A DNA stretch of 64,000 nt, from assembly GCF_017562075.2 (NCBI RefSeq), contig NC_054084.1, forward strand, positions 38,441,499 through 38,505,498, in the 5' to 3' direction. How positions within the stretch are numbered: position 1 is the stretch's first letter; each line of letters begins with the position of its first letter. This document shows positions 37,852 through 50,900 of the stretch, in pieces. The position numbers and the translations under genes were made by a program. The notes under the pieces were generated by a model. That model did not search any database, was not told the DNA's origin, and worked only from the letters and a program-made list of their open reading frames with translations. This DNA comes from Anopheles merus. Its lineage: Eukaryota > Arthropoda > Insecta > Diptera > Culicidae.

Positions 37852-39080
37852 ATGTTTTGTTCCCGGATTGGAGAAAAGTATTCGAGTTAAAAAGTGTAGA
37901 ATCAGATGTGCTGGCTGAGTTACAAAAAAAATTTCCGTGTACTATTAATGCGTCAAATGAGTCAATTAAGGGATTTGAGGCAAATTTAGTATTGAAAGAG
38001 GATTATTGTCAAATTTTTCATAAAGCCTATTCCGTTCCCTTCACCTTACAAAGGAAAGTCGAAGAAGAGTTAAACAAAATGGTCGAAGAAGGTGTGTTAG
38101 TGCCAAAAAAGTATTCTGAATGGGCGAGTCCTGTGGTAATAGAGGAAAAAGAAAATGGTTCTGTTAGGCTATGTCCAGATGTAAAAGCAACGCTGAATAA
38201 GTATTTGTCGATGGAACATTATCCACTTCCAAAAATTGAGGATATATTTGCTAAAATTTCTGATTGGAAATTATTTTGTAAAATCGATTTATCAGGTGCA
38301 TATTTACAAGTCAAATTGTCCGAGTCTGCGAAACAAATATGCACGATTAATACATCCAAGGGATTGTTCAATTACACTCGTATGCCATTTGGAATCCATA
38401 CAGCCCCAGCGATCTTTCAAAGTATAATAGATCAAATATTAAGGAATACGAAAGGATTGGCATATATAGATGATATTATTGTCGGAGGGAAAAATACGGA
38501 AGAATGCAAAACAAATTTATATGAAGTAATGGAAAAATTGAACAGTCATAACGTAAAGATTAATGCGAATAAGTCAGTTTTTTATGGGTCACGTATAGAA
38601 TATTTGGGTCACATTATAACGAGTAACGGAATACACCCAATTGAATCCAAAGTAGAAGCTATTGTTAAAGCACCAGTACCGAGTAATATAAGTCAACTTC
38701 AAGCATACTTGGGATTACTGAATTATTCCCATAGATTCCTTCCAAATGTATCAACCACATTATACCCTTTATATCAATTGTTGCGAAAAGAGAAAAAGTT
38801 TGAATGGACTCAATCATGTCAAGAAGCGTTTGAAAAGTCGAAAATATTGCTATGTGAAAACAGAATGTTAGTTCCATATGACCCCGAAAAACCGTTAGTT
38901 TTGCAAGTCGATGCAAGTCCATATGGAATTGGAGCAATTTTGTCGCATGTTATTAATAACGAGGAAAACCCAATTATGTTTGCGTCAGCGTCACTATCAG
39001 AAGCTCAAAAGAATTACGCCCAAGTCCATAGAGCAGCGCTAGCGGTTGTTATTATCTTTACGGAAGAAAATTTAGATTAG
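37836..39080 (+). pseudogene. pol: gypsy reverse transcriptase and RNase H
   Basis: About 410 codons are open. RT motifs in order: RLCPDVKATLN (about residue 104 counted from 37857), FCKIDLSGAYLQVKL with catalytic Asp near 144, FNYTRMPFGIHTAPAIFQ, the catalytic AYIDDIIVGG near 202-211, and YLGHIITSNGI. Tether and RNase H follow: LQVDASPYGIGAILSH with catalytic Asp near 352. The usual Glu of the EALA motif is Ala (HRAALAVV). After this the frame is lost near 39048 by a small deletion and ends at 39080. RT itself looks intact; RNase H is damaged. Confidence 0.95.
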
Positions 39081-40189
39081 TAACGGACAACAGTGGAGTC
39101 AAAGAGATTTTCAATCCTACGAAAGGAACGTCGAAAATTGCTGTTACAAGATTACAGAGATGGTCGTTAATACTAGCAAACTATGAGTACACAATAGAAC
39201 ATAGAGCTGGAAGGAAAATGAGCAATGTTGATGCACTGTCGCGTTTACCTTTGTCAGAGGAATATAAGATAGAGGATACAAAGTTAAGTCTAAAAGTGTT
39301 AGAAGAAGCGACAATCGATCTAGAAACACTAAGAGAAAGTCAAAAAAGTGATGAAGAGATACGGCAATTATATGAATACGTTAAGAAAGGGTGGCCAAAA
39401 CAACTAACCCAAGAGTTTATACCATACTTTAAAATAAGGTATCATTTTGGGATTGAGCAAGAAGTCTTATATTTCGACGAAAGAGTGGTGGTACCAAAAC
39501 GCTTGAAAACGAAAATACTACACCAATTTCATGGAAACCACGAAGGAATAGTTAGAATGAAAATGCACGTAAGGCAACATTTGTGGTGGAGGAACTTGGA
39601 TAAAGACATAACTGAATTTGTACAAGCGTGTGAGGTATGTTAAGCACGTCAACCGATAAAGAGAGAAATAGTTGACACCACTTGGAGGAAAGCAGAACAG
39701 CCCTTTGAAAGGATACACGTCGATCTATGCTATTTTGAGTCGCGTACGTTATTAATAATCGTAGACGCATATACAAAGTACATTGACGTGAGAGTACTTA
39801 ATATGTCGAAAGCTACTGATATAATCGAACAGTTAGAGTCAGTCTTTGCTTACTTCGGAAGTCCAAAGGAGTTAGTGTCTGATAACGGTCCTCCGTTTAA
39901 TTCCGAAGCATTTAAAGTATTTCTAGATATATTGCGATGGATACCGGCTACGGCATTAAAGAAAGTTAGCCCCCTCATCTATTTAGTAAATTTAAATGGA
40001 TCTTCAAGATTAGTCCACATTAATCAAATACGCAACAGAGGTATCGTAAGGTCATTTCATCCTCCAAATAAAATAGAGAAAGAAGTCAAATTCCATGAAA
40101 TACGCAAACGGAAACGAAGTGAATCAAGATCGCCCCCGATCAGACGATCTGACCGATTAAAGGGTCAGCCTAGAAGAAAATATTGTAAA
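39056..40189 (+). pseudogene. pol: gypsy RNase H end and integrase, with stop and core deletion
   Basis: One frame covers the RNase H end (LYGRKFRLVTDNSG), the ANYEYTIEHRAGRKMSNVDA segment, and the integrase HHCC finger (HGNHEG... and C-x2-C at its end). A TAA at 39641 directly after the last Cys of the finger interrupts it. The frame then resumes with the catalytic core: first Asp in ERIHVDLCYFE and second Asp in ELVSDNGPPF. At about 39938 the sequence jumps to the C-terminal GPY/F-like module (KKVSPLIYLV, RLVHINQIR) and a basic tail. The third catalytic residue, Glu, is therefore deleted. Confidence 0.9.
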
Positions 40190-40210
40190 TAGTGTAAATC
40201 CAAGTTAGTC

Positions 40211-40218
40211 CGGGAGAA
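40211..40218 (+). promoter_or_regulatory. polypurine tract
   Basis: CGGGAGAA sits immediately before the 3' LTR, where plus-strand priming is expected in LTR elements. Confidence 0.75.
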
Positions 40219-40346
40219 TGTAGTGTATGCGTGAGGTTTTAGTTTAAGAGTAATATGTATTAGTATATGTGAGTGTAAAGTGTAACTTGTATTTGTAATA
40301 AAGTGGGTCAGTCTAGTCCAGTCCGTCGATACGTATAGATGTCACA
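40219..40346 (+). repeat. 3' LTR (128 bp)
   Basis: Identical to the 5' LTR except G at 40275 and 40295. AATAAA lies at 40297-40302. It is followed by the target duplication AGCCT (40347-40351). Confidence 0.97.
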
Positions 40347-40351
40347 AGCCT

Positions 40352-41985
40352 CACAAACGATTTTTTAACAGAATCTAAATATTTGCTTCTGTTACATACA
40401 TAGTTGAGGAATATAATCCGTGTCTGATATATTTTTCCTCCCACCCTCCACTTTACCATCGATATGCTCTTAGAGTGCTACAAGTAATGGCTTCAAATCG
40501 TACTGATGGACGTAGTATATTCTCAATGAATTATTTAGCAAAAACGGGGAAAAATATTATTTGTACAAACCATCTTCAACACTAGCTTACTGAACAGTTT
40601 CTTTTTTTTTTGTGAAAATAATTAAAAAACGACTAATCTCAATAAAAAGTAGTTTTTTAAAGTCAGTAATCGCTGATTGGTCGGTATCGTGGTAAAGTTG
40701 TCTACTAGTTCGATTTAATAATACGCCCGTTATGAGCGCCAAATGGTCGCTCACTAGTTTGCTCACCCTTTCTTTTTGCGGTTATCGCCCGCGCCTCAAT
40801 ATCGACGTTGCAGTTAGAGTGCGTCCATGCCTTGTTTGCTGCCTGTCAACTAAAACAACCGCTGCACCGTCAGTGGTATTGCGTCCAAAAACAACGCTCT
40901 ATCAATTAATTCCATCCCCTCAAAGCATCCACTGTAGACAAACAGTTAAAAGCCGCCTGTACCGAAGCAGTTAGGTTAATGTTTGAGGAAGAAACGAAAG
41001 CAAACATCAATCTTAAAATGAATTACGGTCGCTCCACCACCGAATGACGGTGATGGTGATGAATGGCAAAGTCGCGCGATGAAAAAAACACGACACTTTT
41101 GACAAAAACTAACTGCAAAGCCTGCGACCAATTCCATTACGGATTCATGTGTTCAGAGCGAAGGCGAAGGTGCGGGAGCCAACATGCGCAGGGCAATATT
41201 GAAGAGCATATAGGGTTGCACGTAAACATTCCTACCGGGATTGCCATAACTGGAGCAGTTCGAGCCAGCAAACACACTCTCCAGCTGACCAACCATGTCC
41301 TCGGTAGATCTCTAATCAAAAGTCAAACCGAGCATGTCTGTGGCCTCCTTTGGTAAGCTACTTTCGGTTGCATGGTGGGAAAACTCAGCCCACTATTCGC
41401 CAATTCATAGACTGTGTGTTTTGAGTCCGGGACAATCACGAACAAGCTAAATCATAACAATAATGGAAATGGGGATGAGAACATGAAGCGGAACGAGAAA
41501 AGAGAAATCGCATGACCATATTTGGGAAAACTTAACTTTTCCCCAGAATCCGGTGGTTTAATCTAAATTCATATATATTTGCTTGCAAAAACTTATCCAT
41601 ACCGCGACCCGATTTGTTCATACATTTTAGATTATTTCATTTAATTCATTCACTGCAGCTAGAATTCAATGCATTCAAGCCTTTTAACAATCGGAAGAAA
41701 GCTTGACTGAGCGTCCAGGAAAAAATCCATTGCTGCTTCACTGTCCATCGCAAGAAAACAGCTAGCACATGTATGCAATGAGTGCTCCGCTACGTGTGCT
41801 TTATCACGAACAATAACAAGAAACGAATATTGTGCATGCGTAGCGGGTAGAGTCTGCAATCCAGCCAACTATTTGTGACGGAAACATCAACTTTGAAATG
41901 GGATACATTTCATCCATGGGCAACTGGTGTATGACCAAAATGAGAAAATAAAATATTTTTACAGAATCTGTGCTAGTGCAATGTA
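40352..41985. other. non-coding stretch, nothing recognised
   Basis: Frames at 40732-40974, 41063-41356 and 41659-41868 have no motifs. This is host flank between the gypsy element and the Jockey remnant. Confidence 0.5.
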
Positions 41986-41989
41986 AAAC

Positions 41990-43250
41990 AAACGAATATG
42001 TTTTTGTTGTTTTGAAAATGTTTTTATCGTTTCAAATAGTAGGACGATTTCCAAGCGGAAAACGCATTCGAGTGATCTATAAAAAAATACCTGCATCTAC
42101 CGGCATTGTAGTGCAGGGGCTAACCCATAGTTTAAAGAGCCAACGATTTATCAAGCGTCAACGCATCATCTTAATGCTTAGCTGTGCACGAGCGAAAGCA
42201 CAAAAAGGGATGATGAACGAGGACTAGAACGAGGAATGTGTATGTTTACTTTGCTTAATAGGTGAGTTGCGTCAATTTCTTCTTTTAGCAGTTCGGGCAT
42301 AAAGATTGTTAAAGCCTTTTCACGGCGCTTCTCTAACGTGTCTTAACCTTACAATGAGCATTTTGTTTTATGAGGTAGCGCGTCACCATTTGGCCATCTA
42401 AGAACATGAATCGCGAAACGAGTCATTTTCCTTCGCACGCTTTCAATGCGTTTGATCCAGCGGTTAATATAGATAAAATACACAAAATAGATCTAACTAG
42501 ATTGTTACACAGTATTTTGATCCACAAAGGATCATTGAACTATTTTATCATTTTCCGCAAAAAACCTAAAATCCTATTCGTTTTGATGATAATTTATTCC
42601 ATATGTTTTGTGAAAGTCAATTTATGATCGAATAAGATATCAAGATCGCGAAACAATAAAGAGCCAAGCTTGCTACCCTGATGATGAACCCCAGATGTGC
42701 TTGTAAAGATATCTGAACTAGCTTACCCAAACTTTACGTAGTAAGTCCTATTCATCAGATACGATCGAAGCCATGATAATAAGTGAGCTTGAATGCCTAG
42801 TCTGTCGAGTTTTGCTATCAGTGTTTCAATCAATACACTATCGAAGGCAGCTATTAGATCAGTATATATGCAATCTATTTGAGATGTCTTTGATAATACT
42901 AGTCGTACATTCCGAGACAAATTTCATTAGATTTGTGGATGTAGAGGTTTTGGCATGAAGCCATGCTATGCAATTACAATGCAGTTCTTTAATGGTCTTA
43001 GTGACGCAATGTGTACAATTATTTCAATCAATTTGCACATGCGGAAAGCGAGGTGACTCCTCTCTAATTAGTCGCCGCATTTTTATCATCTTTCTTGAAT
43101 ACAGGGATTTTCGAAGCTATTTTTCACATACTAGGAACAGTGTGTTATTCAAACGAAAGACGGCAAAGATGTACAAAGTGTGAGACGAGATTATTAGAAC
43201 GTTTTAGTATCACAGGTGGAATACCATCATGATCTATTTCATAAAGTATT
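41990..43250 (-). pseudogene. Jockey-clade non-LTR retrotransposon reverse transcriptase remnant
   Basis: Read on the minus strand from about 43250, the six-frame signal follows Jockey RT order despite stops and shifts: DGIPPVILKR, then IPVFKKDDKN, HGFMPK, the domain-A segment IYTDLIAAFDSVLIETLIAK with LDRLG (the best open part, 42723-42920), WLRSYLMNRTY, then past a gap FDHKLTFTKHM, TNRILGFLR, LVRSIL, a RIESVRRKMTRFA segment, and a tail with LLSKVNIHIPR. The catalytic FADD box is not evident and may be lost in the shifts near 42.65 kb. No endonuclease or ORF1 and no poly-A end were found. An old, inactive copy. Confidence 0.85.
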
Positions 43251-45340
43251 CAGGTTGCATTAGTTCATTGATTTCATGGTTATTTGAACAAATAAACGAA
43301 TACAATGAGATGCGGAAAAGCATTTACTCGAGGTATCTATTATTTATCGGATAAGTCGATTATCATTTTTGCATCTTGGATATTGTTGGTCGGATTGTTG
43401 GATATTGCTGGTTGACCTTTTTGCCACATTCTGAAATTTTATTTCGTTATGCTAACAAGTCATCATGCCATATCATGTCATGATTGTTTTGTGTATACTA
43501 AAAAATTGCGAGTTTTTCATCTCATATCAAACAAAAAATATAGAATAATGAATTGATGTGTATTATTCAAAAGTTATATATTGAGCTGATATTCGTTGAT
43601 TGATGATTCTATGAAACATATGTCACCCACTATGATAAAACACACATTTGGCAATAAACCTCATCGCCGCCCTTTCGATAGCCACATCAATTCACTTATT
43701 TCAGAATGATAATGGCACCACTTTTATGGATCGCTGAAAGAAACATTTGCCATTCATTGTGAGTGTTGTTAACGGCATTGCAACGATATTGATGAATCAA
43801 AACTTTATGATAAAGTCACCCTGCGTCCAAATTGCACCAATTTGTCAGTCAAAACGACCGTTCAGCTGCGATATTCCACGTAATAATGTTCCACGCACAA
43901 CCGTTTTCCAATTTTCGTTTGTGTGAGGGCACCATTTCGATAATACCACACAAAAGTATTCTGCTTAATTTGTACGGACCAGTGCAGAAATTGACCATTT
44001 CATATTGTTGTAATCTATAATGATTGACGATTGATGGTGATGATTGAAACTTATTGCAATACCGCAGGAAAGTGCATATCACAAAATGTTTGATACGGAA
44101 AGTTTTGGTGTTTCTGGTCAGCAGCCAGACGGCTCAATGCATTACTCGTATAACTGCTTACAAAATGTTCATGATTATTTTTCTTCGTATGTTATACCTG
44201 TTTTTCATACTCATTTCAGTTCATGTAAGAAGAACATCGTTACAAGTACGGAATGAATTAATCAACAACTCGCAACGAAAACCAATAATGACTAAACAAA
44301 CATTTACACCCAAACTCACACGTCTGATTGAAAATAACAATATGAACAGCGACCGCAATAAAACAGCAACAAGAATACAACGAAACAACACGGAAAATAC
44401 ACGTTTGAAGGAATGACAAGCGAAAGATAATGTATTCAAATTATAAGCAAATATTTTTACTCCTCTTTCCGCTGCCAATGCGCACAGAGATAAGGCTGAT
44501 ATGTCCGTTTCAAAACGATTCATCACACCGGCCAGAGCAATTTCTCAGCTTCAACTGTTCCTCATGCCCCAGGTTGCTCCGGTAGTGCCTGATATTTCAC
44601 AGCAGCACTTAAAACCATGAGCAGGTACAACAAATATTAAAATAACAAACAACCCTCGTCTAAGTTCACCCACCTAACGGAGAGCGGCGCGCGTCAGAAA
44701 TGGGAGTAATTGGCAAGAAAACGGATAAATCTTTTGCTGCCCACGTTCGCCCTGTGGACGGCGCCGAAACCAATGCAAAAGCTTGCCTGAAATAAATTTT
44801 GTTGTCGGTCAAGAAACATTTTAGCGTGGCGGCGGTGTTTTATGGCCATGCCCGCAATAAAATGGTGTATTTTCCGTGTGGAACGGCATAATGGGAAATG
44901 CGGTGTGAGGAATGAAGATTCCTTTTCGTCCCAGCGCTCAACTAATGCCGGTCATTGACAGCAGTGTAACCCTTCCGTCAAAGGCGTATTGCGCACTTGG
45001 TGGGCTCGTATCTCTCGCGGGGTTTTATATGGAAGGATTATGGGACGGTAATTTTGTTGATCCGTTAGCACTCTAGTTAGCAGAAATTGGCCGATTTTAA
45101 CCTTTGGTTCGGCAGTAGGCAGGTTTGGTTTCGGTTTCCAGACCAGCAATTCAACGATATTTCACGGTATGATTGTGTAGTAAATTTTGGATACGGTCGC
45201 CATGTAATGTTATGATCGTACATACGTCACAACTGGACGTCGAGTACCATCGCGGTAGGTCAGTGCTTCGCGAACATGAGCCGAGGTGGAATTAAACCTT
45301 GATCGAAGCGGACTTTTGGATATGCAATCGTTTAGGCGAT
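43251..45340. other. non-coding stretch, nothing recognised
   Basis: AT-rich, with overlapping frames on both strands at 43832-44526 that show no motifs. Some of 43.25-43.6 kb may be unrecognised upstream Jockey sequence. Confidence 0.45.
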
Positions 45341-45680
45341 TATACTTACTTACTTATCCGGTGCTACAAACGCTTTGCGGTCTTGTCCTGCCTCTGGAGT
45401 GTCCGAAACCGCTCACGGCCTCGCGCCTTCGTTTGCCAGTCCGTTACTCCGGCCTTAATTGCGGCCGCCTCCACGCCATCTTGCCACCTCAATTTAGGCC
45501 TACCACGCCTCCTCTGTCCTTGTGCACGGCCCAAAAAGACTTTACGGGCTGGGTCGTCCGTTTTCATGCGTACAACATGGCCAACCCACCGGAGCCTGGC
45601 GAGCTTGATACGTTGCACGACAGTGAGGTCGCCGTACATCTCGTATAGCTCGTTATTATAGCGGCTCCTCCAGAGGGTTT
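45341..45680 (-). mobile_element. RTE-type non-LTR retrotransposon, 5'-truncated 3' end
   Basis: On the minus strand the last roughly 100 codons of an RTE-like polyprotein are intact: RSRYNNELYEMYGDL, RLRWVGHVVRM, then a basic QRRRGRPKLRWQDGVEAAA and a final stop at 45364. This RWxGHVxRM...RRRGRPKLRW tail is typical of RTE-type reverse transcriptases. After the stop, a short spacer ends in (TAAG)n units (45341-45357), the simple-repeat tail expected of RTE. RT and endonuclease are missing through the usual 5' truncation. No clear target duplication was found. Confidence 0.85.
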
Positions 45681-47635
45681 ACCTCTATTATATGAAAATG
45701 TGTTGCTTAAATAGTTTAGACAAGGTGAACATTACTTCAAGAAAGACAATTAATCCAGCAGCAATGCAGCGAGCTACCACATAACGGTTTAATCCGTTCC
45801 AGTGACGCACTCGTTATGCTGGAGCCTCTTTTCCATATAATTTGTAGTAATAATAAAATAATTGGTTTCAGGACTTCATACGTGCTTGTATAAAGGATAA
45901 ATATGCCTCTGTTGATATGAAAAGTCACATCTAAATACTCATAACTGGAATAAAAGTTTTAGTGAACTGTTTTTACAAATAAACAAATTAAAGAATCACT
46001 GAATTCTCCAATGGCAATAAATACTCATCAACCACAACATTGTGCAACACGCATTGACATGACGCTTTATATTTATTTTTTCCTTGTAGAGATACTTTCC
46101 TTGTAGAGATACGGTCGGATAGATGACCGATAAATAAAAATAAAAAAAACACTCTATTTTGTTATTCAGAATTGCCCAGTTCACCTCCCGTTTCCCCTAC
46201 TTGCGGGGTTTCCTATGCAAGAGCCATGATATCGCAATCTCACTGCACATTGCATCATTTGATTAACACGCTCTTGGGCATGAAATTCATGTCATTTTCA
46301 CTCATTCATTGCAAGGCACTCTCACCAACATCGTTTGACACAGTTCAGCTTGAACTCTACAGTTCCGGACGTATCGTTTACACGTGTGGTGACACCGTGC
46401 ACGCGTTCACATACAGCACCTTCCATGGACTGCTTCATACTGTTGTTTCAACCCTCCTCCCTGCCTTAAAAAAACAAATTCGAGGAAAAAAATGATTCGC
46501 TAGAAAAGCAGTATTCCATTCGATATGAACTGTGTTCTAACGTCTTCCTTCTGGACCAGCTATCGCTCATTGCACAAGATAGTGCCCGCGGAAGGCTTTT
46601 TTAAGTTTTATTTTTAGAAACGGAAGTAACTTTTTCCATACCATCAACCATAACCGTAACAATACAGATTTCAATTTACAGTCAAACAAAAAGGTTACGT
46701 TGGTCTGGCGTCATGTAGTTCCAATTCAATCTAGTAGATAAAATCTCTACACATTCTCATTCTGACTTTAGCTGAAAAGGTAACGGTGAAATACGAAAAC
46801 ACCGTGGAGGAAGGAGGGAAGCGTCATTCGCGAACTGAAGGCGCCATGCAATTTGCTGGAAGCCAGGGAGCAGCAGGAAACTCGCGGCCCAAAATGTCCA
46901 AAAAAAGGGTGAGCTTTCCAATTCAATACCACCAAAGGGCACTCTAAAGAGTTAGTTGAAAACGCTGGCACAAGTGGTCTCGTGTATGGCCTCAGATTAC
47001 CTGTACCTATTCTTCATCAAGAACAGGAGCTACGCTTGCACGTCACAACAAGGAAGTTGGGTCGTCTTACGACGATGAGTGGAGCGACGGTGTACCATTT
47101 TGCAGATTTGGCTACATAAAAGGAACCATTGAAATTCACTCACACACTTCCCAAAAGGATGGTAGGCGAAAGCACAGCGGTATCTCCCTCTATCTTTTGC
47201 CTCCATTTTTACTCCAGGACGGATGATCTGCCGCAAATAGAAGAATAGGCGGAAAGGGAAGCTTCGCGCCGTCTCTCAGCGACTGGACTTTCATGCCGGT
47301 TTGTGCATTCTTCCGTATGACATAATTTGCTTGATCTCGTAATCATTCGTTATCGGAATAATGGTGGAGAGGAAAATTTAGCCACTCTTTTATTTTTACC
47401 CAGTTAATCGTGCTCCGACCGGTGCACTTGCGCTTCCGGTTGGCTTGCGAATTACGTTTTCGCTACTGTGTGAAATGTGATTGAAGATCATCTGGCTCGG
47501 ATTGAGTGTTACAGTGGGTTGTAAAGAAGTTTTTTTCCTGGTTTGTTACATTAGCCTTTTTCCTCGGAAGTTGTTTATTGGTATTTAATCAATGGTAATC
47601 TATGCAGCGTAATGAATGGTTTTAAATTTATCGTT
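45681..47635. other. non-coding stretch, nothing recognised
   Basis: Includes a tiny direct repeat CCTTGTAGAGATAC (46082-46111). The frames at 46172-46495 and 46757-47236 have no motifs. Confidence 0.5.
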
Positions 47636-47930
47636 TAAGGCTTGTTGTTTGTTCGTTTTCGACAAAAGTACAATTTGCAATAACTGCAAAATATGTTTGC
47701 GACAGACGAAAATATTTTTTTGAAACCCACAATTTTTTTAAATTGTTGTATATTTTTGCCACAATCGCTGTTTTTTTTTGCTTCAATACTAGGATATTTT
47801 TGCTATAATCACAGATATCTTTTTGTGTCAATCGCATAATATTGTTGCAAAAACTGCAGAATATTTTGCCAGAAACGTGTAAACGTGCGACAATTGCAGT
47901 TATTAAGTGCAACAATTACTGATTGAATTT
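47636..47930. repeat. degenerate AT-rich tandem repeat (minisatellite-like)
   Basis: On the minus strand, units of roughly 30-45 bp recur with the pattern CTGC/AGCGATTNTNGCAAAAATAT. The motif TTGCAACAAT or TTGTGGCAAA followed by an A/T-rich ATAT block repeats about six to eight times with heavy divergence. It makes an incidental 95-codon minus frame (47628-47915) whose translation repeats AIVAK-like segments. Unit length and copy number are estimates by eye. Confidence 0.6.
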
Positions 47931-50900
47931 CAAAGCCTCATAAATTCATTGAGCCAGTCTATAGCCAGTCCATACACGAAGATCACCAGTTATGTTTCCG
48001 GTTATATGCAGCATGCAAAATAAATGGAGCATGCAAGCAAACAAACGAGAAATACATCAAACAAGCGTCGACGATTTTACCAGCGTCAATTTTCAGTGGG
48101 AACACCGCCACCGCCATGGTGGCGATCAACATGACAAAACGAATACTTTTTAATAAAGTTTTAAAAAATAGTCTTTATTCAACAACGGATCGCGGGGAAA
48201 GGTGCTAGTGTAATGCGTTACTATTGCTCACCATATCAAATATTCATAATAAGAACAGCAGGGAGACTGAACTGGCTGAGCGCACGTAATCGATTGGCAT
48301 GGATCTCAGCATTGTAAAACACATAAGGGAAGTTTTTTTAATGGTTGAATAAAACTATCATCAGCTTAATCACCAGTCCATAAAAAATCGACGGTAACCA
48401 TTAAACCAAAACACACTTCAGTTGTAGATGGCTTACGGATGACTAGCTCAGGGTACCCGTCTAGGCTCGATAACATGACCAAATCCTGAGCAAGGAGGGC
48501 TCGAATAACGTTCAGCGAAATTCAACACACACTCACATCGACTTTACACACTCACACAACGGTGATCAGAATCATAACGGAGCCTTGTAAAAAATACCGT
48601 TTTCAAGTCATCATAGGGAAATGCTGAACTAGGCGAAGCTACACACTAGCGGGTAGGGTTGGAAGGTCATTGAATTTCCACATTCTTTAATGCATCTCGT
48701 GCTGCAGACAGATGCGGCTGATATGAACAACAGGCGTCGACCAAATCTATCAACCGGTTGGGTTGATTTGTTGGTTGAGTATCTATATTTTTCCCCGCTC
48801 ATATGGGAAGGTTTATTCTTGATAGTGCTTGTAGGAGTAGATTTTTTTGTTTTCTCTTAAAAACCGTTGCATCGATTACATGTTATTTTTAGTACATGCG
48901 ATGATGCCACAAGATTTTGAACAAGATTTTGCTCTTAATGTTTCTGTACCACGATGTGGCTTTATCGTCCTACTAGTAACTTTTGATGGCGTCAGAATTT
49001 TGTTTGTGCAATTTTTCCAATGTGCCATAATTCCCTTTTCTCCAAGAAATGACTACCCATTCTTGAGGTCAATTTCCCGTACAACAAATCAGTGCATTCC
49101 AGTGAAATCCTGTTTCAAACACGACCAATTGACCCAAGGTTGCTATTAAATTTCCTAGATTCGTCTAAAGTGTCTTAATGCACAGTAAGCCAGAGCTTTA
49201 TTTCACTCGTTTTATTTGCTGTATTTTTGAAGGATAGAAAATAAGCAGCGCTATCAACATCGTTTGATAGTGGCCATAGAAAAACCTGACAGTATAATTT
49301 TAAAGCATGTTACTTTTATCTGCCTTTGCTTGAGCATATTGTGCGAACGACTGAATAGTCTTCGTTCTGCGCTCTCAGACTTCCTGTGGCCAAAGGTTGG
49401 GTTAATAAACCTGCAAAAAGCGTCGGAATGGTGCTTCAAAAATGTATATTCCAAGGACTGAGTAACTACATAGATTTTCATAACAACGGGAAATCGTATG
49501 TTTAAACATGATTGAATGATCTGCTAGCAAAAATAAAGTGTCTCGCAAGGTTTCTGATTTGTTGTCATCCTTAATCGAGCAACGAGTGTTTTGACAAGAG
49601 CGGTAACAACTGAACAAATATTATCATTACGTCAATTACCTAGTACCAATTGTCAGACAGTCCTTCTCTTAAGGATGGTTGCTTGTCTCAATTTACTGAG
49701 CAAGGAGGCTCACAGCAGGAAATTTACTTTGATGGGCGCCTGGCACCACGCTGACAGGCAGACACACTCGTACAAGGTGAAATAGAAATGTACTCTAAAC
49801 AGGACACCGGAATCAACTCAAACATAATGGTAGGTCCTGAAAAATCAAAATAATGTTGGGTGGTAAAGCATTTCAAAATTCAATTTCTGTCTGACAGGTT
49901 TGGTCTTTCTTTCTCAGAATGATAGGATAGTTATAAAAAGGGGAACACTGGTGGAACAGGAAAATGACAGAAGATAATGCATTCCATAAGACATATTTGC
50001 TCCCATTGCTTTACGAATGGATTTCAAGGAAAAGTGTGTTGAGTATGAAGCATCGTTTATATACTTCAGTTTTCCATTTTTTTATCGGTTTACCATATAA
50101 ATGTCATGGTTGAGATTAGGTAAAAAAGCTAGCAAGTTTATGAAATTTAAAATCATAATAGATAGGCAGCCACTTTCCCAAAATCGATGCACTAGAGACG
50201 ATAGTTGCCGTTGCCTAGATACAACGATTGCTTTATTTGATTTCATGAGTATCCTGCTTAGTTATACGTACTTTTTGACAAAATGCTCATGAAACATTCA
50301 AGAAAACCACCATTTAATGTCATTTTCACAATCGCTACGATCACTCCCGAATTTGGTCAAGTTTGGGAAAGTGGCTGACGGCTTATCTTTCTATACTCTT
50401 GCCAAAAATCATTTCCATACTAAGGTTATTGATTAATACTGACTCTAAATCATCCAGAATATTTTATTTAAGACTCTTTTTCGATGACTTTAACTTTTAA
50501 CATAAGATTGTCCTTGTGATGTATAAGGCATTCTTGAAATTATGATCAAAACAGAAAAAAGACATCTAACGAGGATCAAATGCCTTGTGATTTGAATAAT
50601 ATTATTATATTTTATTGAATAAGACCGGACTGTAGCAACTAAAGGGATATAGTGGAGTTTATTACTGCCAACAAAAACTGCTATCCCATACATCGTAGTC
50701 GGGTTGTCTTACACCGGTAGTGGGATAGATTGATTCAACACTCTTCCCAAACGGAACATAAATTGCTGAAAGCCGTGAAACATGAGGCAGATCTTTGAAA
50801 AGATATCCGAATACTTACCACGCATGTTAATCTCTTTATAGGTTTGATACAAATTGTAGTCAGAGAAGGTCTATTTGATATTTTGATATGTATTTTTTAA

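Larger units (their letters stand above)
35568..40346 (+). mobile_element. Ty3/gypsy LTR retrotransposon, probably mag clade, defective
   Basis: Two 128-bp LTRs (TGT...ACA) flank gag and pol and are bordered by the 5-bp direct repeat AGCCT (35563-35567 and 40347-40351). The total is 4779 bp, or about 3.8 kb once the 976-bp insertion in gag is subtracted. Order: primer site, gag with zinc knuckles, protease, reverse transcriptase, RNase H, integrase, polypurine tract. No env-like frame is seen. Short LTRs, a tRNA-Ser primer site and two zinc knuckles fit the mag clade from general knowledge. The copy is broken by the gag insertion, a frameshift in the first knuckle, a frameshift between protease and RT, a frame loss in RNase H, a stop in integrase and a deletion over the integrase core. 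It cannot be autonomous. Confidence 0.95.

Noticed and set aside
49254..49785. Several short frames on both strands
   Set aside because: Mutually overlapping, AT-rich and motif-free.
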